Part shown: positions 11,002 through 20,416 of the stretch, in pieces | How the letters are laid out: each line of letters begins with the position of its first letter | Numbering within the stretch: the stretch's first letter is position 1 | Source of the DNA: Phytophthora sp. 'mugwort' | Taxonomy: Eukaryota > Oomycota > Peronosporomycetes > Peronosporales > Peronosporaceae | Reading direction: 5' to 3' | Assembly: GCA_033558025.1 (NCBI GenBank) | Contig: JAUCEF010000011.1 | Span: 2,480,001 to 2,544,000 of the forward strand | DNA: 64,000 nucleotides | Notes under the pieces: model-generated | What the model was told of the DNA's origin: nothing | What the model saw: the letters and a program-made list of their open reading frames with translations, nothing else | Databases searched by the model: none | Translations under genes and position numbers: made by a program

Positions 11002-12042
11002 TTAACCATTACTACGTGGGTGGGCAAACTCGCGGATGTACTCAACTTGAGTAGCGGGGTCTAAAACGTTGTACATTTCAGCTTCGGCAATGTTGTACGT
11101 AAGGTGCTTGGCAAACCGTAAACGCATGGCAGCTTGGGGCAGCTCATCCGCGTAATTGTGCCGAAAGTGCAAGATGGCTACTTGACTCGGCGTAAGCTTC
11201 GAGTACGAAGTATGCATCGTCTTGATGACTTTTGCACGGTTCGCATTGTACGAGTCGCCGGAATTATCATTACTGAAAACCGGCTGTTCATCTTCCCCAT
11301 GTCTTCTTCTCTTTGGAGTTAAGCACCCCCTGAACTCATCTTCTGAGGCCGTCGAAGAGGCCAACGAGACTGCAGAATTTTCCCGTCGTAACGCGCTTCT
11401 AGAGCTTGAAACACCCGATGCAGCGTCATTAGTATCAGCAGATAGCGACACGACTTGCTCCACAGTCCCCGTTAGCTGCGCTCCGTCATCTGGATCCAAC
11501 GTCGCGGCATCGGGAGTCTCTTGTTGGCCAGACTGAGGCGTCAACGGGGTCGTTGACCCTGACCCATTGAACACAAGCTTGTCCGGGTGAGACGTCTTAA
11601 TATGACGCAACGCTGCGCTCGTAGTGCCTCCTTTGAACGAGAACACGGCGCCACAATAATTGCATGTGCGACGCTCGTAGCTTTTACCGAAGTCGTCCGC
11701 CAGCAGCTCGTGGAACTTGGTGTGGAGATAAGCCAGACTCTTCTTACTGCTGCGGTCTTCATTATTGACGGATGTAGCCATGTTTACATTGGTAGTAGAG
11801 GCTGAAGTCTGTTGGCTATCCATCCCGTTGATGCTGACGTCCAGGATTTCCGACATGGCTACATTCGAGGAGCTCACATTGGCAACAGTGGGCCCCATGG
11901 GGTTGCTGCTGCTGCTCTCGAGCGGCCGCTGCCGCGGCGCGATCATGGAGGACCCATGGCTACTATAGAGTAACACTTCCGAGGCGCTGTCCACGAGCTG
12001 CCGCAGGTTGCCGGCGCTGGCGGAGGACGGCAACTTGCGCAT
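11002..12042 (-). CDS. BED-type zinc finger protein
   Basis: Intronless 346-residue frame from an ATG at 12042. A BED-type zinc finger lies at about residues 103-155: CNYCGAVFSFKG, then ALRHIKTSH (C127, C130, H147, H152). BED fingers bind DNA and are shared by hAT transposases and chromatin proteins. Residues 1-95 are Ser/Thr/Asn-rich. Residues about 278-345 form a helical, conserved-looking segment (KLTPSQVAILHFRHNYADEL, then RLRFAKHLTYNIAEAEMYNV). No hAT catalytic core or dimerisation domain follows. It is therefore either a host BED regulator or the N-terminal half of a hAT-like gene that lost its catalytic domain. Confidence 0.65.
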   Translation of the reverse strand: MRKLPSSASAGNLRQLVDSASEVLLYSSHGSSMIAPRQRPLESSSSNPMGPTVANVSSSNVAMSEILDVSINGMDSQQTSASTTNVNMATSVNNEDRSSKKSLAYLHTKFHELLADDFGKSYERRTCNYCGAVFSFKGGTTSAALRHIKTSHPDKLVFNGSGSTTPLTPQSGQQETPDAATLDPDDGAQLTGTVEQVVSLSADTNDAASGVSSSRSALRRENSAVSLASSTASEDEFRGCLTPKRRRHGEDEQPVFSNDNSGDSYNANRAKVIKTMHTSYSKLTPSQVAILHFRHNYADELPQAAMRLRFAKHLTYNIAEAEMYNVLDPATQVEYIREFAHPRSNG

Positions 12043-12366
12043 AGTTGCCCGTAATTAATCACTGAATGTCCCGGTCGTCCATTCGTTGGAGTAAGGCATA
12101 CAAAATCCTACATAAATAAATCGGGGTGGTGCACATAATGTATTAATCATTTGGTTCCGTTGGTTTGGAAATACTACATAGTAGCTATGAGACGGCGCAA
12201 AACAAAATCGTAATTTCTAATATTATTACAGTGGAGATAAGACCGTTAGAGCAACCCAAGGGAAAACTCGGACTTAAACGAACTTTCGAGAAATCGCGTT
12301 TAGAACATTCGAGCCTGATTTTTTCCCTCGCGGAGCTGTCCACTCACCAGAACACAAGCGATCGAA
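12043..12366. other. Intergenic between divergent frames
   Basis: AT-rich 324 bp; presumably the upstream region of the BED-finger gene. No motif could be supported. Confidence 0.4.
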
Positions 12367-13200
12367 ATGGAGCACGGTGAGGACGCTGCCTCGGACGTCG
12401 AAGAAGAGCACTGCGGGTCGACTGCGAGCTCAAAGGAGAGCTCAGAGGATCCTGACGCGCATGTCGAGATCGACGAAGCGGTGGCGGACATTGATACGGT
12501 GCTGGGTGTACAATGCTGTGAGAAGCGCTGCATCAAGAACCGAGCAGGGGCGACGATGACGTTCCTCACCGATTACATGAAGATGAACAAGGACTGCCAG
12601 CGAACCAGCTTGATCACAGCGCTAGCAACGTGCTCTGGGCTCTCAGAGAACGGTCAACATCACCAATCTACAGGCGCTAGGACGCGCTATTGGGACGTCC
12701 TGCCTTTCGCTGGACCTGTCCAGACCGTGTTCAGCGTTAGCAACGACACCATCACACGGTACGGCGTTAAGACTGATTTTGTTTTGCTAAAGGTAATAAG
12801 ACTGATACTGTTTGTTTCCAGGTATCGTAACCAAGTGAAGAGGGGAGAGTTTGCGTTGCCTGCACACGGCAATGATCCAGAGCTACCAACTCTTTGAGAT
12901 GCGCGCTGAGGAGCCTGGGAAGGTGCACTGCCGAAAGCGGCCAAGTGGCGATGCAGTCATTCAGGACCTGTTGAAGCGGCGTGTGGCAAAGACTTTAAGT
13001 GCTGAGGAAACTGCGGAGCTGTGGACAAGCTTCAAGAAGCTGGACCCCCACCAAACAAAGAGAAGATCCACAACATTCACAAAAGGTGCTGCAGTATGTC
13101 CCGCCGGATATGCGCAGTGACCCGCTCTACATTGTTCCCAATAACCTGGATAAAGAAGAGTAGCAGATACAAAACGATCTCGGAGACAGAAGGCTTCGCA
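12367..13200 (+). pseudogene. Broken repeat-type ORF, probably transposon-derived
   Basis: The first frame (12367-12897, 176 codons) is acidic at its start and then reads TSLITALATCSG, YWDVLPFAGPV and RYRNQVKRGEFALPAHGN, which looks like the N-terminal helix-turn-helix region of a transposase. It ends in a stop. Related frames continue displaced (12851-13120: AVIQDLLKRRVAKTLSAEE; about 13090-13170: VLQYVPPDMRSDPLYIVPNN). The pieces keep one order on one strand with frame changes between them, as expected of a decayed gene. The family is not identified. Confidence 0.5.
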
Positions 13201-14496
13201 GGGTAAGAAGCGTGCGGCAGCGACGACGACGGAACGTCGCAAGAGGCAAGCTACGGCAAGTGAGCAGCAAATGTGTGTCAGCAAATGTTAGCAGCAAACC
13301 AAAATCAGTCTTAACGCTACGATTACGTACGGATATGCGAATCCTGATGTAGTACACATAAATGTTTTTAATTATATTTTCAACATATAATCGTCGTTTT
13401 GACGGTGCTCGAGCTCGATTCAAGACAAACGGAGTGCAGAAACGGATTCTATGCCTCGCGTTACACCTTATAAACCGAAGAAGCAAACGAACACAGTTTT
13501 AAAATTGACTTCACCTGCTTCGCGCCAACCCTCGTCCTGAGCGGATAAGTGTGATCTGAAATCGTACGATAGCTTGAAATGAAGTTAAGAGAGCGAAGCA
13601 CGTCCTACATCTAATAACTCGAAACGCGCATTTAGGCGTTAAGACCGAACATATTTTGCGTCGTAGAAAATAATTGCTATCATAATATGATAGCAATTAT
13701 TTTCTAGCCCAGTCCAGTACCGTAATATAGGAGTCAAGTGTCACCCCCCGCGTGCAGACAAATCCCATGGGCAGGATAAAATCAACGTGCAGACTGTCCG
13801 GGTGGTTAGGTCTCCGTTGACGGAGCGATGCACACGTACTTAGCAAAGTGTATACGGTCATGCATACCCAGTCACTGTCAACTAAGGCGAGCAAATGGTC
13901 GTGTGTGCGCTGCGTTTAGAGATTCAGCTCCACGGGTATAATAGCTAGCGGTGTGTGTATAATCTCAGGTCTGTAGCCTGCTTGTGGACTAACTAGCACG
14001 TGTGTCATTTTATTTGTATGGAATTATAGGCATGAAATGAAGTTGGAAATGTATTGAACTCTGAGGTAGTAAAGTCGTAGAAGGCCAGCACAACCGCCTT
14101 CATTGCGAAGGTCTCCGATTCAAGCTTTTGCTTGTTTGACTTGCGCCCTCCTCAGCGCATTGCCACTCTCCCCCTCATGTGGCTGCTGGGGCGCGGTGGT
14201 GTGAACTGGTGGTGGTTGTTATTCGTCTGGCTTGCCTGCATGACATCTACAACACAGGGTGACAGTTAACATATCACGGCAAATCCTTGCTAATGAGGCT
14301 TTCTAATTGGCCAAAACAACAGGGTTACAGTTAACAACGCCGGACACGTAACAACCTAGATTACGGTAGTAGGTATAGTAAAAATTATGTTCTAGCTCAG
14401 TCCAGCGTAGGTATGATAACAATTATTTTCTAGCCCAGTCCAGTCCAGTACCGTTGATACTCAAAAATCCCCCCCCCTCCAAAAACGTTTGCCACC
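13201..14496. other. Repeat-rich noncoding region
   Basis: No gene is supported. It holds the palindrome at 13665-13705 and a copy of its right flank about 725 bp further on (from about 14411; shared text attattttctagcccagtcc). It also holds a 17-bp near-identical pair, acagggtgacagttaac (14254-14270) and acagggttacagttaac (14319-14335). These look like ends of small non-autonomous elements. Confidence 0.5.
13665..13705. repeat. 19-bp perfect palindrome with 3-nt loop
   Basis: Arms 13665-13683 and 13687-13705 are exact reverse complements around aat. The right arm and its flank recur, slightly changed, at about 14411-14455. The junction looks like two element ends placed head to head. Confidence 0.85.
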
Positions 14497-15054
14497 GTGA
14501 ACGCTGTTGTGCTTTTGCGGGCCGTCAACGCCTTTCGATCATGGAGAGCTCCAGTAGGGACGTATAATGGAACCATGAAGGTGTTCGAAGATATCGCGGT
14601 TCAATGTGGCGATCCTGATTTCGATGTGGACAAGCCTTGGCTCGCGCTCCGGACTCGCTTCGGTACGCTAGTAAAGGAGTTCAAGCGCGATCAGTGTCGC
14701 TCAATGAGAATGTCGGGTACGGTGGAGCAGTTTAAGGAGCGATACAGACTGCTGCTGATATCATCGCCCGAACCGACGACTGGAACGGAAAGGTGGAAGC
14801 AGACAATTGTTTGAGGGCAGTGAAACATAGGCGGTTGAGGGCTCCTTGGAGTTGATGTGCGATTGGCAACGAACGAGGTCGACGAAAATGAGGAGACAGC
14901 GGATGACGACGAGTTGTTCTCACCTGGAGGGGATGATCGGGAAGCAAGCGAGCTGCACAACCTGGCAGCACTCAGCAAGGGGAACTTCACCAAAAAAAAT
15001 GCTATGACAGATATACTGAAGTCAGCGAGTGATGAAAAGGGCAAGGTAGCTTAA
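14497..15054 (+). pseudogene. Myb/SANT-like domain ORF, transposon-associated, broken
   Basis: The segment at 14530-14760 encodes a Myb/SANT- or MADF-like DNA-binding domain (WRAPVGTYNGTMKVFEDIAV, then WLALRTRFGTLVKEFKRDQ). The frame stops at 14814. The acidic C-terminal part continues in another frame (14857-15054: DDDELFSPGGDD, then a lysine-rich end). Only non-ATG codons lie at the start of the open frame; the first ATG is at 14575. Such domains are carried by PIF/Harbinger-type elements and by multicopy oomycete proteins. Confidence 0.45.
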
Positions 15055-15857
15055 GCTTCACCGAGCCGACAGATAGCTCAACAATTGGAAAACGATAACG
15101 AACTTTTTTTTCGCGTCGTTTAGCATGGCATCGACCGTCTAGCTCGATCTACGCGATGGGGCCGTATTGCGTAAAATAAAAAGTTGCTGCTGAAGGGCTG
15201 CAATTATTCTTCCAAACGTCCTCCTATTTCTTCTGACAAGCACCCACAGATAGGCAACCACTACGAGGGCTTGCTTCGCGGACATCTTTGGCGAAACAAA
15301 CACCATTTTGGAAAGGCGTTCTTCGAAACCTGCGATGACTTAAGATAGACGAGCGACATTGTAAACCTACCCACGTTTAAGATGAGATTCGTACCGTAAA
15401 CATCGCTTATCTCAAAGTGAACATGAAATCTGGCCAATTTGGGCTCTCCGAAATATCTCTATTGTCGGGTAGACTACAGATCAGATTGTCTATTAAGCAC
15501 TAGCCTTCTAACCCGGGCTTCAGGCACTGGCAATTTTATCAACCGAAGGTTATTACTTGTTATCCAGTTGCTAACTCCTTACGACTTTTGTGTTCAGTCG
15601 ACGAGAAAATACATTAAGCTCCGTCTTGCCAGAGGCGGCATCAATGCACTGGAGAAGGCGCTCTCTCAAGGGGCACCCCTTGAGAGCCGAAGGCTTCCAT
15701 ATATTTTTGTGTCGCTTTTAGACAGAGACATACTATCATTACGATAAGTATAACTTGATATAACTAGTAGCTTCAACAAGTGTCCTTGGAGACTGTACTC
15801 CGATTGGCTATCGTAGCTTCACAACTGTCTTGCGACTGCATGGCGTAGCTTTGACCG
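15055..15857. other. Intergenic, no gene seen
   Basis: Short unrelated frames only. A local inverted repeat, ctctcaaggggcac/gccccttgagag-like (about 15661-15684), is visible. Confidence 0.4.
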
Positions 15858-16024
15858 ATATATATAATATGGACGAGACCGGACTCTTCTACTGGCGCCA
15901 GACAAAACTATAGCACAGCGTTAAATTGAAGGCGTGAAGAAGAGCAAAGTGCGCGTAACCACAACAAAACTGTCGCACTTACGTGCAACGCAGACGGCTC
16001 AGACTTGAGAGAGCCGTTCAGGTA
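15858..16024 (+). pseudogene. Tigger/pogo (DDE_1) transposase fragment
   Basis: DIYNMDETGLFYWRQ at about 15860-15905 is the signature around the first catalytic Asp of the CENP-B/Tigger/pogo DDE_1 superfamily. In shifted frames it is followed by GVKKSKVRVT and LTCNADGSDLREPF, the usual downstream block. At least two frame changes and one stop interrupt it. No N-terminal HTH and no later catalytic motifs are recognisable nearby. Confidence 0.65.
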
Positions 16025-16217
16025 TGAAGATGCATTGTCGAGTAGGAGGGCATGTTGCGCAGTTGTTGATGCATATCCATGTCTAATACGCACAACTACT
16101 CCTGAAACAGCACGCCGGTCATCCATGCTTTCTTATTACTTCGATATTGTGAGTTCTACTCAAAATTTCCCTGTCCGGTTCTTCAAACCAACAGCACGCC
16201 GAATCGCGCAGGACTAT

Positions 16218-16940
16218 CTAATAAATATGCATTTGGAAAGAGGAGGTCTGACACACGAACGGAAGCTCACCCGGCTTGGATTCCAGACACCGCGAACGCT
16301 CCTCCGAGGCCACATACACGTTTCGCGCTGTGCCACTAGCCATGACCGAGTACAGGTCACAACCAACGGAGCATCCGAAGGCCACGGCGTGCGACCGTCC
16401 CAAATTCCCGGTATTCCAGACGAACTCGCCCGTCTGGTCGGCGTACAGCGCGCCGACCGCACCCACAGGGCGAGCACCAGCAGCCGCTGCAGCATTGCCA
16501 ATAAAGCCTGGTTCGGAGAGGCGGCAGCATGGCCAATGAAGCTGCAGGACAGAGGACCCCAAGAGCAGCAGACGCGGATGCACAACACGGCAGAAGGGCT
16601 GAGCCTTGCGCGTCGGGACGCCGCCCAAAATCCGCGCGAGGGACGCCACCTTCAACGTCGTCAGTCTTGCGTGTATCACCGTATCCTTTGTGAGAACGAA
16701 CTCCACCTCAATCGTTTCCATCCTCAGCAGATCCAACGAGTCAGCGAGCTCGTGTTTCACTGAGCACTTCACCAGATAATCCAGATCAGCATCGACTACA
16801 ATTGTTTGTGCAAGGCGTCGGCAAAGATACTGTTGGGATGCGTGATTCATCGGGCAAGATGCTAGATATTTTTGCTGCAAATGAAGCGGCAAGTTTGATG
16901 CTATCATGCACAAGCTCTGGGAGAAATTCAGATGCCACAT
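16218..16940 (-). other. Unrecognised 240-codon open frame
   Basis: A minus-strand frame open for 240 codons, with a hydrophobic patch (PRLLLLGSSVLQLHWPCC) and a coherent-looking C-terminal half (VWNTGNLGRSHAVAFGCS). The opposite strand is also open (16005-16763), so one of the two is a shadow. The minus strand has the more protein-like composition. No family is recognised, and the surroundings are dead transposons. Confidence 0.2.
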
Positions 16941-16970
16941 AAAGGGCCAAACCGTTAAAAATGGTGATGC

Positions 16971-17668
16971 ATGGACTGTGTAACGCCGACAGAGTCAGCG
17001 TGGAACAAAGTGATGCAATTTATGGTGAATGGGCGCATCATTCCGACAACAAAGTCTGAAGAATCATGGAACCGTTGGATTGCTTCACTACCTGGCGAAA
17101 AAGGTCACCTTGATGATTTACACTTGGTCTTAGTATATCAAATGCACGGATCCTCGACGAGTTCAAGGTGGCGTGTATCCGACCAGAACACACAGACAGT
17201 TCTGGTGCTGCTGCAGAAGCTTCAATTCGCGAGGTGATGGAACGACTTCGAGAAATTTGAGGAGCTACGCTTCAAGCCAGCGCAGCAGCATGGCGAATGT
17301 GGGCGAACGAAATCATGCGCAATTTGGATCGCTCAACATGAGAAGTTGCTGTTTTGGACCCTCCGATAGCTAGGATATTGCCGATGCTTCAGGCAGCTGA
17401 TGCGCGAGTTGAGCAACGCCTGGCAGACCTCACTAAATCGGCGGATTTGGCTCTCGATATTGTTGACGCATCGATTAAAGACATCGAACAGCTACATCAT
17501 CATTGAGGTATATTTGGAATGCGTTTAGCAAATCAGAAGGACACACTGGAAGCGCGCAAGAGGACACTTGAAGGTATCCGGGCAGGTATACCTCTACCAC
17601 CCCTTTCTACTGTGATTGATCCACTAGCAACAATGGAGTACATGGAGGACACTGAACACCAAGAGTAG
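16971..17668 (+). pseudogene. Decayed multicopy-type ORF
   Basis: The segment at 16971-17237 reads SAWNKVMQFMVNGRIIPTTK and then WNRWIASLPGEKGHLDD. Shifted frames continue in order: about 17205-17290 (IREVMERLREFEELRFK), 17370-17500 (MLQAADARVEQRLADLTKSA) and 17520-17668 (QKDTLEARKRTLEGIRAG, ending at a stop). The layout is helical with a C-terminal coiled coil. The family is unknown; its order and its neighbours suggest a degraded repeat-encoded gene. Confidence 0.4.
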
Positions 17669-17672
17669 TGCT

Positions 17673-18891
17673 TCAGCAATGCGTTTTATAAGCTTTCAGA
17701 TTCGTGCGTTTGTCTCGTAAAAAATCTAGACATTTATTGCTATAGATGCCTTGGGCTTCCGTGGTCTCCAGTCTTGCATCTTGTCGATTCTCTCTTGACA
17801 AGGGGCCAGACGGATCGAAATGTCCCTGTACTGTCCAGCCGCAGTGCTGAAAGACGTTAGCCATATTGAATTTTTCGAAACGTGTAAACGTTTCCATCAC
17901 AAACGGCAGTAGATCGCTACCGCTTTACTCAACATAATGCCTTTGAAATGGCTGCTTGATATTGCCGAATATAACCTCAATCGGATTGAAGAATGGACAG
18001 TAGGCAGGCAGGAAAACAGGAATCACTCCAATACTCCGGAGAAAATGATTTTTTTCTGGGTCCCGATGAATCAAAGCGCCATTTAAAATCCATACCGAAT
18101 CAGTGCCAGGATACTGACGAACGTTTCCACGCGTCGACTAGGCGAATTCTCTGCAGCACCTGAAAAACTCGACACGGTCGAAGGTTCAGTCAGTGTCATA
18201 CTAGTCAATGATCCCATCAACTCCCATAAATGCCAGCACTGAAACGCGTGATTTCGCTGGAAATCGCCACGAATTGCAATCTTGTGTCCCCTAAGCGAAT
18301 AACCCCGCTTGCGTATCATGCTACAATTATCAAAGGAAACTTCATCTAAAAAGACAATAACACCAGTCGACAAAACTGAACTCTTCGACAAAGCGAAACA
18401 CGTCTTTCTCTTTGATATGCATCGCTCTTCTCTCAAGCGTCTTATGAGTAAATCCGCAATCATGCATTATTCGCCACACAGACGACTTCGAAATGCTCAT
18501 TTGATGGGCCTTGAGGAAAGCTTCTTGGGCCTCATCTAAATAAGCCAGCGGCTGCTCGGTGTAGAACTCACATAACCACTTTCGGTGAGCCTTTGTAAAT
18601 GCTCGTTGAGCTTGCTTCAGCCCGCTGATAGGTCCCAGTTCTCTCGTAGACATTTATCCAGTTCCCAATCTTCTTTATCGACTTGTGATAGATTCGAGCA
18701 AGCTCCTTACGCGAATATCCGAGGTAATAAAAGCCATAGAGGCAATGGAACACAGTGTTGCGGTGGGCATGCTGGCTTGTTACTGCTTCCTCCATTAATA
18801 CGAGAGAGTTGAGACTAGGCGTTTCCTGCCCAACATTGCAAACAAGAGCATTAACATAACGACACTGAAATGGCACCCTTGTACTACACAC
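17673..18891 (-). pseudogene. Tc1/mariner-IS630 type transposase (DDE_3), frameshifted
   Basis: From right to left on the minus strand: an N-terminal HTH (YSRKELARIYHKSIKKIGNW), a second HTH-like part (AHQMSISKSSVWRIMHDCGF), the first catalytic motif (VIVFLDEVSFDN), then WILNGALIHRD, and CPFFNPIEVIFGNIK carrying the last acidic residue. Frame changes near 18570, 18350 and 18080, plus a TAA near 17930, break it. The second catalytic position reads Asn (ILNGALIH) where the family has Asp, so even a repaired frame would probably be inactive. Terminal inverted repeats were not identified. Confidence 0.75.
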
Positions 18892-19319
18892 CTCAGCCAG
18901 CTAGACGCCGCTGCAGCAGCGCGGGGTGGCAACTTGCTGTTGCGGTTTGCTTAGTTGCAAAAATTTTGGCCAATCAGCGCAGCCCGTGGGTTTGATGTGC
19001 TGTTCGACCAGTAGGCCAGAAAGTGTAAATTTTTGGACGGAATTTACAATAATAAAAACCGAGATCAGAACCGGTCTTCTTGGCGAAACAGCGGGGCTTG
19101 TTTGCCAATAGCTTAACAGCGCTGCAAATTTGTTGCTGCAGCATCTGAATCTGGTATGAGTGTTGACTGAGGTTACGTTCACGCACGCAGTACCGTGGAA
19201 ATAATCGGGTATTCCAAGTATAAATTGAATTCGATTCCCGTAAAATAGTAATAGCATCAGCTCGACCTGTATTAATACTACTCATCCGCTGTACCATTCC
19301 CTCCTTACTAAAAGAGCAA
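18892..19319. other. Intergenic, no gene seen
   Basis: A minus frame of 118 codons (19257-18901) has no recognisable features and is treated as chance. Confidence 0.4.
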
Positions 19320-19895
19320 CCTGTCTGTCCGTCTTGTCACTCCGTCCACTGTCGCCTCAGCCTTTCTTTTGGCATCCTTTCCCTCGGCGATTGCAACACT
19401 TCACTCACCTATCACACTGACTGCCACTACCGTCCGGACTGCCAAAACTATGCCCAAAATTGCAAAAATAGCCGAGTGTGATGGTTTAAAACCCCTTCTC
19501 ATTGGCCAAGAGCCATGCAATTTTTAATTGCTGCCGAGCGCAGCGAGGCGGCCTCCCATTGGCTCAAACTGTCTATTGCCGCCGAGCGAAGCGCAGGCGG
19601 CTCCCAATTTGGCAAAAATTGCTGCCGAGCGAAGCGAAAGCGGCTTCGCAAAAACCTTTTCGTGTATAGCGGGCCGGAGGGCCCGCCCTTCCTACCGAGG
19701 CCGAAGGCATAGGTAGCTCACATTGTATCCTAATACGGCGAGTAGCGCAGCGAGCTTGTGCGAGCGGAGCGGAGGCGCTATTACTGGAGCGTAGAGTAGG
19801 TAGCTTTTCTCAGTAGTGAAGCGAGCTCCTGAGCGAGCGAAACGGGCTCCATCCTACTTTCATGACCACCCGCAAAGCGGGCGGCGCTCGGCTAG
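19320..19895 (+). mobile_element. Helitron-like non-autonomous element A
   Basis: The right end has the Helitron 3' signature: a GC hairpin (cccgcaaagcggg, 19869-19881), then 10 nt, then CTAG (19892-19895) followed by T. The left end is placed near ctgtctgtccgtcttgtcac (about 19321-19340) because element B starts with nearly the same text. The interior is filled with short hairpins of the form gccgagcg(c/a)agcg...ggcggc at about 19530, 19585 and 19620, and with related agcg-rich units at 19740-19850. There is no Rep/helicase gene. The left boundary is approximate. Confidence 0.5.
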
Positions 19896-19918
19896 TCCTA
19901 AAACTCAACGCTAACGTC

Positions 19919-20136
19919 GCTCTGTCCGTCCGTCTGTCACGCCATAACGTAATTCTAGACGCAATCTCGTTGGCTGCAGAGCGCAGCGAAGGCGGCCATT
20001 GGTGGAAATATAATTAAACGATTGGTTGAAAATTAAGATATATTTCGAAGTATGTTTTTATGTTGGCTTGCCCGGGCTTTCAATATACTGGGACCAAAAC
20101 TAAACCCACCGCCGCGTAGCGGTCGCGCTCGGCTAG
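19919..20136 (+). mobile_element. Helitron-like non-autonomous element B
   Basis: The left end, tctgtccgtccgtctgtcac (about 19921-19940), matches that of element A. The right end repeats the same architecture: hairpin accgc-cgcgta-gcggt (20108-20123), then 9 nt, CTAG (20133-20136) and T. Both copies share gcgctcggctag at the terminus. It is only about 218 bp long and sits immediately downstream of element A, as in a tandem insertion. Confidence 0.5.
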
Positions 20137-20175
20137 TGTACCTACAACACAATCATTTTTTTTTTGTTCCGGAAA

Positions 20176-20266
20176 TAGGTATGAGTGCTCAGATTGACAT
20201 TATTTTCTTATAACCAGTTCCACTATTGTTAACCCCTACTTCAAGTAGGTATGAGTGCTCAGATTG
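20176..20266. repeat. 21-bp direct repeat upstream of LRR-membrane gene 1
   Basis: taggtatgagtgctcagattg occurs at 20176-20196 and again, identical, at 20246-20266. The 70-bp spacing lies 150-240 bp upstream of the ATG at 20417. It may be a regulatory tandem or a target-site relic. Confidence 0.75.
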
Positions 20267-20416
20267 CACTACTGTCAGGTTTTCTTAACGAAGTGTTTAT
20301 GAATAAACTACGAGTACTATGAATAAGTTAGGAGCAGTTGGTCTCTCAAAGGTAGATCTCCCGCAGTATTGAAAGTCGTGGCAGTAGAAGATTTACCTTT
20401 TCCAAATCTTTTCGAC

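Noticed and set aside
14070..14135. tRNA-like segment (a possible anticodon stem and a gattcaag T-loop-like string)
   Set aside because: No acceptor stem, no valid T-stem and no U at position 33; at most a tRNA-derived repeat.
16005..16763. Plus-strand 252-codon frame
   Set aside because: Antisense to a more protein-like frame, joins the end of a dead Tigger fragment, and has no family features.
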